Source: Aureococcus anophagefferens
Lineage: Eukaryota > Sar > Pelagophyceae > Pelagomonadales > Pelagomonadaceae
DNA: 64,000 bases
Direction of reading: 5' to 3'
Assembly: GCF_000186865.1 (NCBI RefSeq)
Contig: NW_008705565.1
Coordinates: 652,440 to 716,439 of the forward strand
The translations under genes and the position numbers were made by a program. Below the pieces are notes generated by a model. That model was not told where the DNA came from and made no database searches. It saw nothing but the letters and a program-made list of their open reading frames with translations. This document shows positions 54,371-63,214 of the stretch, piece after piece (positions within the stretch are counted from its first letter, which is position 1; each line of letters begins with the position of its first letter).

Positions 54371-56110
54371 CTAGATCGAACACTTGTCGTGCGCGTCCGC
54401 GAGGGCCGCGCGGTCCTCCGCAGCCGCGTTGGACCGCGACTCGCCGTAGACCGCGGCGGTCGCGGCGCCGCAGGCCGCGAGCGCGACGACGGAGCCGTAG
54501 GGCGGCGCGACGTAGGCCGCCGCGGACACGCTCGTCCCCAGCGCGACGCCGAGCGCCGTGAAGCCGCCGCCGAGGGCCACGTTGACGGGGTCCGCGAAGA
54601 CCAAGGCCTCCGCTTTCACGAACTCCGCGGCGCTCTTCGCTCTCCGCCGCGACCGGGAGAAGCTGCCCGAAGCGTCCAGCGGCGCGACCTGGCCGAGCTT
54701 CTTCGTCGGCGGCCGCGTCGCGCCGGAGACGGCGAAGACGAGGAACGCGAGCGTCGGCAGCAGCAGGAACGGCACCGTGACGACGCAGGGGATCGCCAGC
54801 GAGAGCTGCAGCCGCGCCGGCGCGGGCCGCAACGACGCGAGGTAGTCGAGGCCGAGCCAGAACGCCGGGAAGGACGCGAGCACGCCGCGCGCGTAGGGCA
54901 GCGGCCGGTTCCGCGCGCAGCGCCCGCCGCCCGCGGTCCGGACGCCCAGCGACCGCGCGACCCTGTTCCGCACGAAGCCGCGGACGGACCGGTCGAAGAA
55001 GTCCATGGCCCGGCCCTCGGGCGGCGCCGCGCCGTCCTCGGATTCGACGACGAACCACTTGTTGATGACCTCCGTGACGACGTCCCGGTCCGACTCGAGG
55101 AAGACGCCCGCGTCGCGGATCGAGAAGCGCTCGAGGTCGTCGAGCGCGGCGTCGCGGTCCCGCGCGTAGGCGCGCGCCGCCGCCGCGAGCCACGTCAGCG
55201 GCACGAACGCGAGGCCGCACAGCACGAGCGCCTCGCCCGCGCGCGACCCGAGGCTCCGCTCGACGCCGTCCCACGCGCCCGACGCGAGCAGCGCGACGAC
55301 GAGGAGGCAGTAGACGAGCAGGCAGCAGAACGACACGAGCATGACGTCGTTCAACAGCAGGGGCAGGATCGTCAGCTTCGCGTCCGGGTTGTTCCGCTGG
55401 ATGTGGAGGAAGGACGCGATCTCGAAGGTGCACCAGAGCCGCCGAAAGTACTCCGGCGACCAGAGCACGACCATTTCGCGGGACTTGCCGATGAAACCGC
55501 TGAAGGAGTCGATGGCCGCCTGCTTCTTGTACGCGTCGGTCTGGTGCACGCACATCTTGTCGCAGAAGGCCGACTGCTCGCCGACGCAGCCCACGCGGTG
55601 CGCGAAGAAAAGACAAAAGGCGAAGGCGCCCAGGCCCCCGAGGAGCGCGTAGGGCACGCCGAACTCGAGGCGCTCGTCGAGGTGCTCGTCGCGGTAGCCG
55701 CCGCCCGCGGGGAGCAGGCCCTGCCGCCGCGCCGCCGCGAGGGCCCCCGCGACGACGACGGACGCGACCGCGGCCGTGGAGCCGTTCATTCGCACATTCA
55801 AGGCGAGCCACTTGCCGCTCGAGCTCGCGCGCCAGCTGTGGGACACGAAGAGGTCGAGCTGGCCCGTCGGGCGCGAGCAGGCGTACAGTTCGTGGGCCGC
55901 GTTGTCGTCGAAGGTCTTGCCCGCGAGGTCGTGGCCCTGGAACGTGTCCGATCGCAGCAGCGTCATCATCGAGATGCCGCGCAGCAGCTCCGGGTCGACC
56001 TCGCATTTGTGGAGGCGGTCGACGGAGAGGCGCATCTTCGCGAGCATGTGCGTCGCCGCCGAGATGCGGCCCAGGGTCTCCGACCGCGCCACCGGGGCCG
56101 GCGCCGCCAT
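54371..56110 (-). CDS. Multipass membrane protein with split TIR-like domain
   Basis: 579 residues from the ATG at 56108-56110. After a soluble N-terminus comes a TIR-like beginning (QLDLFVSHSWRASSSGKWLA). Two hydrophobic segments (AAVASVVVAGALAAA, YALLGGLGAFAFCLFFAHRV) then interrupt the fold. It resumes with FCDKMCVHQTDAYKKQAAID, MVVLWSPEYFRRLWCTFEIA, the usual end of such TIR/SEFIR-like domains. At least six further membrane helices follow (LVSFCCLLVYCLLVVALLAS, LVLCGLAFVPLTWLAAAARA and others). Proteins of this design are frequent in protist algae, with unknown roles. TIR folds act in signalling or NAD cleavage, but the NADase Glu cannot be placed confidently here. Confidence 0.7.
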   Translation of the reverse strand: MAAPAPVARSETLGRISAATHMLAKMRLSVDRLHKCEVDPELLRGISMMTLLRSDTFQGHDLAGKTFDDNAAHELYACSRPTGQLDLFVSHSWRASSSGKWLALNVRMNGSTAAVASVVVAGALAAARRQGLLPAGGGYRDEHLDERLEFGVPYALLGGLGAFAFCLFFAHRVGCVGEQSAFCDKMCVHQTDAYKKQAAIDSFSGFIGKSREMVVLWSPEYFRRLWCTFEIASFLHIQRNNPDAKLTILPLLLNDVMLVSFCCLLVYCLLVVALLASGAWDGVERSLGSRAGEALVLCGLAFVPLTWLAAAARAYARDRDAALDDLERFSIRDAGVFLESDRDVVTEVINKWFVVESEDGAAPPEGRAMDFFDRSVRGFVRNRVARSLGVRTAGGGRCARNRPLPYARGVLASFPAFWLGLDYLASLRPAPARLQLSLAIPCVVTVPFLLLPTLAFLVFAVSGATRPPTKKLGQVAPLDASGSFSRSRRRAKSAAEFVKAEALVFADPVNVALGGGFTALGVALGTSVSAAAYVAPPYGSVVALAACGAATAAVYGESRSNAAAEDRAALADAHDKCSI

Positions 56111-56263
56111 GGTGTTTCACGAGCCCTGGTACGCCTGGACTTTACGGTGGCTGGATGCCATCCTATTCCTAGCGCGCGGCAGGTCAGAGGTGAAGGTACT
56201 CGAGTATACGATTTTTGCAGCGTGCGATGGAACGATAGCTCACACATGTAGGCTGCATCACCG

Positions 56264-57461
56264 ATGCGGCTGCTGCTCGCGTTCCTCTGCCGCGCCGCCG
56301 CCGGCGACGACCGCGCCTGGGCGCGCTGCGCGAGCGAGAACGGCACGTGCCACTGCCCCGGCGGCGTCGTGCGCTTCGGGTCGTCGCGCGGCGGCGGCCG
56401 CTGGGGCGCCGCCGTCGCGACGCGGCTCGCCGGCGACGGCGTCAACGCCGGCGCGGCGACGTGCCGCCGCGGCGCGCTCCCCGCCGACGGCGCCAAGCCC
56501 GGCGCGCGGCGGTCCTGCGAGTGCGCCGGCGCGGGGCCGACGCGCGCGCCGCGGCCGCGGTGGCTCCGCGCGGCGCCGCGCTGCGACGTTCCGGCGCCGC
56601 GCGTCGACGCCGCCCGCGCGNNNNNNNNNNNNNNNNNNNNNNNNNNNNNNNNNNNNNNNNNNNNNNNNNNNNNNNNNNNNNNNNNNNNNNNNNNNNNNNN
56701 NNNNNNNNNNNNNNNNNNNNNNNNNNNNNNNNNNNNNNNNNNNNNNNNNNNNNNNNNNNNNNNNNNNNNNNNNNNNNNNNNNNNNNNNNNNNNNNNNNNN
56801 NNNNNNNNNNNNNNNNNNNNNNNNNNNNNNNNNNNNNNNNNNNNNNCCCGGCGCCGACCGCACGCTCTTCGTGGACCACAAGCTGACGCTCGCCGCGCAC
56901 CCGCTGGAGCTCCTCGCGCGCCTGCTCCCCGGCGGCGCCGCGCCGATCGCGCTCGGCGCCTTCGAGCACCCCTGCGCCGTCGAGCGCCCGCGCGAGGCCG
57001 CGTGCCCCGGCGCGGGCGGCGCCGGCGACCCGCGGGCGGCCTGGCTCTTCGCCGAGGCGGCCGCGGTTTTGGCGCAGAACCGCACGGACGACGCGGCCGC
57101 GCTCCGCGCGCAGGTTGCGCGCTACCGCGCGGCGCCGGTGCGCGTCCCCTACTACGTCGACGCGGCCGTGCTCGCGCGGGCCCACGGCGGCGCCCGCGGC
57201 GCCGCGGCGGCGGCGCTCGCGGCCGCGTGGGCCCGGGAGCTCCTCCGCGCCGACTCGTCGGACCGCGACCAGCTCGCGCTCGCCGCCGCGGGCGGCGCCT
57301 TCGTCGTCCACGCCCGAACCGGCGCGCCGCCGCCGGCCTGCAAGCCCCTCTGCCACTGGGCCTACTCGCGGGACGACGTCGCGTCGAAGACGGGCAAGGC
57401 GCGCGACGACCGGCGGTTCGCGCGCGCGCGGAAGGAGGGCCTCCTGCGCGACTTCGGCTAA
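56264..57461 (+). CDS. Secreted DUF616-like glycosyltransferase with Cys-rich N-terminal module (gap inside)
   Basis: A signal peptide (MRLLLAFLCRAAAG) leads into a Cys-rich module (CASENGTCHCPGGVVRFG to CRRGALPADG and CEC) typical of stramenopile secreted proteins. A 226-N gap follows. After it the frame encodes TLFVDHKLTLAAHPLELLAR, PIALGAFEHPCAVERPREAA, LLRADSSDRDQLALAAAGGA and VVHARTGAPP. This order (acidic D-x-K strand, 'normal people' H-C strand, R-D-Q-L) resembles DUF616/TOD1-MUCI70 glycosyltransferases. Gap length shifts the frame by one, so either the gap is mis-sized or an intron lies in it. The role would be polysaccharide or lipid glycosylation in the Golgi. The stop is 1 bp from the convergent gene's stop. 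Confidence 0.5.
56621..56846. other. Assembly gap (226 N)
   Basis: A run of N inside the putative glycosyltransferase gene; the reading frame differs on the two sides. Confidence 0.99.
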
Positions 57462-57462
57462 T

Positions 57463-60400
57463 TTAGCGTTTTAGGATGTGGCCCCCGGCCGTGATGCGGA
57501 GGAGGCTCGCGGCGTGGGCCTCCGTGCCGGCGGCGAAGAGCTCCATGTGGCGGTCGCGGTCGTGGAGCGCCGCGTCGTCGCGCGTCGCGAAGCGGAACTG
57601 CACCGTGCCCTCCCTCGGGCAACACAAATCGTCCAGATTCTTCGGGTTCGGCTCGATCCAGCCGCTCGGCACGTCCCAGCCGGGGATCCAGTTGTACTCG
57701 GCCTCGTCCTCGGACCGCCGGTACATGTGCTCCGAGATCTGCGAGATGCCGCTCCGGTTCGCGATGCGCAATAACACGCAGAACACGAAGCGCTCCTCGT
57801 AGCGCGACAGGATGTAGCGGTGGAAGCCGTCCGGGTGCCGCGGGTTAAAGTACGCGAAGGGCCCGAGCCGGTGCGCGACGCGCATACTGTCCAACTTCGA
57901 GATCCGGCCCAGCAGGCAGGGCCCCAGGTTCTCGAGGTCGACGATCTTGCGGTACAGCACGCACAGCAGCTGCACGCGCAGCTCGCCCCACTCGACCCCG
58001 TCGGGCATGGCGTCCCAGAGCGCCGCGGCCTGCTCGGACGTGACGCACGCGTTCGCCGTCGCCACTTCCAACTCGATGAGCCGCAGCGACATCCAGGCCA
58101 GGGGCGTCGACGGCGGCAGGTGGTGCTCGTAGGCGCTCTCGGAGTCGAAGGCCGTGGCGGCGCCGGCGTTCTGGATGTCCATGTTGAGGCGCACGTAGCG
58201 GACCCTGGGCCGCTTCGGGTCCTTTTTCAGGGGCGACTCGGGCGCCTCCGGCTCCTTCTTCTTCGCCGGGCTCGGCGCCGCCTCCTCGCCGGGCTTGGGC
58301 TTCTCGGGGATGACCAGCGACCTGAAGTTGCCGCTGTCGCAGTCCAGGTCCGACGACATGCACCCTAAAAATGACGACTCGACGAGCTCCGCGGCGAACT
58401 GGCGCGCCTGCTCCGCGGTCATCATGCTGTGGCCGTGGCGCTTGGGCCACTTCAATTCGAAGACCTTGTCGGGCTTCTCCGGGTCCTCGGGCGCGCCGAG
58501 GTTCGTCGCGGACGTCGCGCGGCGGCCGGAGCCCGGCGGCGGCGACGCGTCGCGCGACGGCGACACGTCGCGCGCGGAGCTCGCGCGCCGCGTGTTGCGC
58601 TTCGTCATCTTCCGCTTCTTCGCCTCGAGCTTGTTCTTCTTCTTGAGGGCCGCCGGCGACGTCTTCGTGCCGTCGCGCCAGTCCGCCGCCTGGACGGCGA
58701 CCTTGAGCGCGTCGAAGCGCGGCGCGGGCAGCGCGCGGTCGTGCTTCTTCGGCCGGTTCGCGGAGATGACGTCGAAGGACAGCACGCCGCTCTCCGGCAG
58801 GGCGTCGGCGTCCAGCGGCAGCGTGCCCGCGTAGGGCTGGCGGTCGAGGCGCACGTTCCGCAGGAGCCCCGTCCACTCGCCGCGCTGCGAGACGTCGGCG
58901 CCGCCGCGGTCCCGCAGCGCCTGCATCTCGCCGTAGGACCGCGCCAACAGGAGCGTGAGCATCTTCACGTCGCCGTCGACGGCGCAATCGAAGGCGTAGT
59001 GGCCCATGAGCGACCCGGTGCAGACGCGCCAGATCACGGACCCCATCTCGCAGCGCAGCACGACCTGCTCGCGGAAGTCGAGGTTGCGCTCGAGGAGCTT
59101 CACGCAGTCCAGCGGGTGGGCCATGGCCATGGCCAGGCGCTTGCACATCTCGTACTTCTCGAGGCGCGCGGTCCGCCGGCAGACGTCGATGATCTGCTGC
59201 CCCTGGACCGACGTGAAGGACCCGCCGCCGCCGAGGGCGTCCGCCGTCAGGCAGTTGATGAGCTTCATCTTCTCGCTCTCCGTCGACGCCTCCTCGATCA
59301 TCTTCAGCAGCCCCGAGACGCCGCGGTCGCTGCCGAGCTCCGCGGACGAGTTGTACGCGCAGCCGTCCGTCTCCACGGTCACGCTCAGGATGCCCGCGTG
59401 CGGCAGCACGAAGGGCCTGTTCGTGTCCGCGTCGAGCAGGGGCCCCTTGACGCCCGCGGGCACGGACACGAAGTGCGCGCACATGTAGGCGACGAACTCG
59501 TTCTCCTCGAGCTTGCCGCCCGCGTCGCGGTCGTGGTCCTCGACGACGCGCGCCGCCTCGTCCGAGTCCATCTCCAAGCCGACGAGCGACCCGCAGGCGA
59601 CGATCTCCGACGCGTCCAGCGCGCCGGAGCCGTCCGCGTCGACGATGCGGAACATGGCCCGAAAGATCATGTCGAAGAGGACCTCGTGCGTGAGCTTGCC
59701 CTGCCCCCCCTGCTTCGCGTAGGCGTTGCGCCGCGGGTTGAAGAACTGGAACTGGTTCGTCGCCTTGACGGAGTTGCGGACCTGCTTCGCGGTCTTCTTG
59801 AAGCGCGCGTTGTTGGGCTTCGCGCCGATGATCTGGCCGTCCTTCGTCGCGCCCGCGCCGACGAAGAAGCGGAGGTGCTCGTCCACGAAGGTCTTGATGA
59901 GCGGCACGACCTCGGGCTTCGGGTAGAGGTGGGATTTCTCTAAGACGTGCAGGATCTGCTTCGTCGGGAGCTGGCCCTTGTCCAGACATTGCGCGATGAT
60001 GGGCTTCCAGAGCTTCACGCGGTCGCCCGCGTGGTCGACGTCCGCGCGCGCGAGCCGGATGTCCGTCGGCCGCGCGCCCTTGGGCGCGTCCGCCGGCAGG
60101 AGCGCCAGCGCCACGCGCACGTGCTCGCGGTGGTCCGCGATGCGCACGAGTTCGCGCGCAACCGTGAACTCGTAGGCGTCCGCGAGGTCGAGCGCGTAGT
60201 CCCCCTCGGGCTTGGCGAGGTCGACGAGGTCCTCGTGCTCGTGGGGCTCGTGCATCGTGCACCCGTCGAGGCTCACCATGAACTCGCCCCGCAGGTCCCG
60301 GACCGCGTGGAGCATCGCGCGCGAGCCGATCGCGCCCGGGTGGTTGCCGCTGAAGGACAGGTAGGCCGTGCGCGCCTTGCGGTAGCGGATGCCGTTCCCG

Positions 60401-62098
60401 AGGACGAAGGCGCCGCGCTGGCGGATCGAGTTGTGCGCGAGGAGGAGGATCTTCAACCTGTCGTTCGCCTCGAGCGACCGGCTCATCGCCGTCGCGCCCG
60501 CGTCGCCGAAGCCGTTGTACTCGAGGTTCAGGCGCGTCAGCGACGCGTTCTTCGCGATGGCGCGCCCCAGCGACGCCGCCGAGTCGCCGCGGATGGAATT
60601 CCAGGAGAGGTCGACGTCCGTCAGCGTCGACGACCCGTGGTAGCCGTCGAAGGCGCGCGCGAGCGCCTCGGCGCCCGTGATCCAGCCGCCGACGCCGTTG
60701 CGGCCCTCGCCCGCGCCGATCAGGTTGTCGGAGAGGTTGAGCACGGCGAGGTGCGTGTCCGCGTTGTCGCAGATGGACTGGCAGAGCGCCGTGCAGTCGT
60801 CGTCGTCGACGTCCGTGTGCGTCAGCGTCAGCGACGTGAGCAGGCAGTGCGAGTCGTTGACGAGCACGCGCAGCGCCGCGGCGCCCTCCTCGTCGAGGTC
60901 GTTGCGCGAGAGGTCCAGGGTCTTGAGGGTCAGCCGCGACAACGGCGACGCCGCGAGCTCCGCGAGCTTGCCTGTGTGCAAATCAAATCTTCAACCCGAC
61001 TTCAATGTGCGCGTATTCGAATGTTTTGACACAAGCACTTCCGCCGTGCTTCGAGACCTCGCTGAGAGCAATCGATTCGTCCAAAAATCAGCCGAATCGA
61101 CTTCGATTTGACCGAGCTAGAGAATTCTGAAGTTTGGCCCCGACGTCCCAGCTCACTGGTTGATTTGCACACAGGAGCTTGCGGAGCAGGGGCGCGAGCG
61201 TGCTGTCGTCGAGGTTGTTGTCGGCCAAGCTCAGGCGCTCCAGCCCCGGCAGCTGGGGCAACGCCGCGCAGAGCGCGCCGCCGATGTCGCGGCCCAGGCC
61301 CGCGCCCGTCACGTCGAGGTGCCGCTCCTGGAGGTCGATGCGCGTGAGCACGGGCCGCGGCGCGAGGCCCTTGCGGCCCATGGAGTGCAGGAACCCGCGC
61401 GCCGCGGCGCCCTCGACCGTCGACGGCGCCGTCTGGGGCCGCCGCGTCTTGCCCTGGGACACGAAGCTGTTCGTGTCGTCCTCGACCCAGCCCTGGACCG
61501 TCTCCGCGTCCGCGGGCCGGTCGTGGATGGCCTTGGCGATGTGGAAGAAGTGCTGCCGCCCGGCGAGGCCGGCGCAGTAGTCCAGCGGGTTCGCCGTCGT
61601 CGACCGCTTCGCGGACGGCGAGCACGCGCGCTCGGGCAGACCGTCGCCGCCGAGCTCCGCCCACGAGTCCTCGTCCTCGTCCCAGGCGTCGTCCAAGTAG
61701 CTCCCGGCGCTGTAGCCGCCGGCCGTTTTCGCCGTCGGCGACGCCGTCGTGCGCCGCCGGATCTCCTTGACCGTCTCGTCGGGCGGCGCCCAGCTCCCGC
61801 CGGACGCGGATTTCGCGAACGTCGAGAACTTGCCCAGCCAGCCGTCGAGCTTGCGGGCGCTCGCCTGCGTCTCCGCGGTGACGGCGCTGGCCGCCGCGGA
61901 CGGCAGCGGGTCGCCGGAGGCCACGGTCCGCGGGCTCGCCGTGATCTCCGACGGCGCGCCGTCCTCGTCGTCCAACACCAGCCGCTCCCAGTAGCGCCGG
62001 GGCGGCGACACGGAGCGCGGCGGCGACGCGAGCGACGACGCGCTCCCCGTGGGCGACGCGAGCGACGACGCGCTGTCCGGGCTCGGCGGCGCCCCCAT
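57463..62098 (-). CDS. Large LRR / EF-hand protein
   Basis: Exons 62098-61183 and 60971-57463 encode 1474 residues. The N-terminal 250 residues are Ser/Pro/Asp-rich with a small repeat (SSLASPTGSASSLASP). Ribonuclease-inhibitor-type LRRs start near residue 275 (LTRIDLQERHLDVTGAGLGR, LERLSLADNNLDDSTLAPLL) and continue across the splice (LKTLDLSRNDLDEEGAAALR, LTDVDLSWNSIRGDSAASLG, LTRLNLEYNGFGDAGATAMS). Two EF-hands follow (IVDADGSGALDASEI and DHDRDAGGKLEENEFV). The remaining 800 residues are unrecognised, with a Lys/Ser-rich disordered part (KKRKMTKRNTRRASSARD). It is probably a calcium-responsive scaffold (inference). The single intron interrupts one LRR and is an introner. Confidence 0.85.
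60964..61182 (-). mobile_element. Introner-type intron, 203-bp element with inverted repeats and 8-bp target duplication
   Basis: On the minus strand GCAAGCTC precedes (61182-61175) and follows (60971-60964) a 203-bp element with ends CTGTGTGCAAATCAA and TTGATTTGCACACAG. These are perfect inverted repeats of 15 bases. The intron runs from the GC of the first octamer to the CAG end (61182-60972); removing it leaves LLRKLAELA in frame. The interior (on the plus strand GAGAGCAATCGATTCGTCCA, AAATCAGCCGAATCGA) resembles the element at 23250-23441, inserted here in the opposite direction relative to transcription. Confidence 0.9.
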
Positions 62099-62271
62099 CG
62101 CTGGGGTGCCCGAGATGTGATGCCAGCGCCCAGCTCTCTCAGAGATGCGAGCGCTCTTCGTAACTCTTCAACGTTGAAGGAAACATCGCCGCTCGCGCGC
62201 GAAAGCCGCGTACGACACCAAGGGGAGGATTAGACGACGAGCGAAAAAGGCGGCTTCTCGGGTGCGGCGGC

Positions 62272-63003
62272 TCACATCATGCCCAGCACGGAGAGGAGGA
62301 AGACGGAGAGGATGAGGGGGATCTTCATCCGGTCCGGCGCGAACCACATGATGGGCATGATGAGGTGCATGCGCGCCATGACCACGGTCATGACGGCGCC
62401 CATGACCTGCATGAAGACCATGAAGAAGGCGAAGAACATCATCACGAGGAGCGGCGGCGGCACGGTCTGGAGCACCGCCTGGACGAACGGCGGCAGGTTG
62501 ATCTGCTGGCCCTCACCCTCGTTTTCCTCGCCCGGCTGCGCCGCCTGCCGGCGCCGCCGGCCGCCGACGGGCACGCCGTTGACGAAGAACTGCGCGCCGT
62601 TGCCGCCGCCGAAGTGGAACGCGGTGCCGCGCGCGCCGCCGGGGAAGCCGCCGCGCGCGCCGCCGCCGCGCTGGTTGAAGAACTGGCGGAAGATCTCCTC
62701 GGGGTCGACGCCGTGGGCGCGCATGCCGCCGCCGCCGCCGCCGGGGAAGCCGCCCTGCTCCGCGGCGCGCGCGCCCTCCTTGCCGTAGCTGTCGTAAGCC
62801 GCGCGCTTTTGCGCGTCGCTCAGGCAGTCGTAGGCCTCGGCGACGCGCTTGAAGTTCTCCTCGGCCTGCGGGTTGTCCGGGTTCTTGTCCGGGTGGTACT
62901 TGACGGCGAGCTTGCGGTAGGCCTTCTTGATGGCGCTCTCGTCGGCGTCGCGCGGCACGCCGAGAACGCGGTAGTAGTCGTCGCTCCGCACGTTCGACGC
63001 CAT
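62272..63003 (-). CDS. Membrane-anchored J-domain protein (DNAJB12/14-like)
   Basis: 243 residues from the ATG at 63001-63003. Residues 9-72 are a complete J-domain ([40 protein letters not shown]) with an intact HPD. A Gly/Phe-rich stretch follows ([20 protein letters not shown]). The C-terminal third is very hydrophobic with two probable membrane helices ([35 protein letters not shown]). J-domain plus G/F region plus C-terminal anchor fits ER-membrane Hsp40s that recruit Hsp70 for folding or ER-associated degradation. There is no N-terminal signal. It is divergent from the gene at 63215. Confidence 0.9.
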   Translation of the reverse strand: MASNVRSDDYYRVLGVPRDADESAIKKAYRKLAVKYHPDKNPDNPQAEENFKRVAEAYDCLSDAQKRAAYDSYGKEGARAAEQGGFPGGGGGGMRAHGVDPEEIFRQFFNQRGGGARGGFPGGARGTAFHFGGGNGAQFFVNGVPVGGRRRRQAAQPGEENEGEGQQINLPPFVQAVLQTVPPPLLVMMFFAFFMVFMQVMGAVMTVVMARMHLIMPIMWFAPDRMKIPLILSVFLLSVLGMM

Positions 63004-63214
63004 GGTTTTTTTTTTCGGGTCGCGAAGGCGCGCGCGCGAAGCGTCCGCGACGCGCGGGCGCGCGTGTGTTCCCGGGGCTGTGGCGACGCGTGGAGCTGCG
63101 TAATTTACGCTGTGCCAGCGTCGCTCCAGGCTTTTTCAGAGGCAGCGCAGAGGCAGCGCTTCGGCAACACCGGTACCTGCATCGAAGTTGTTGCACCGTC
63201 GGGCTGCCTCGACG

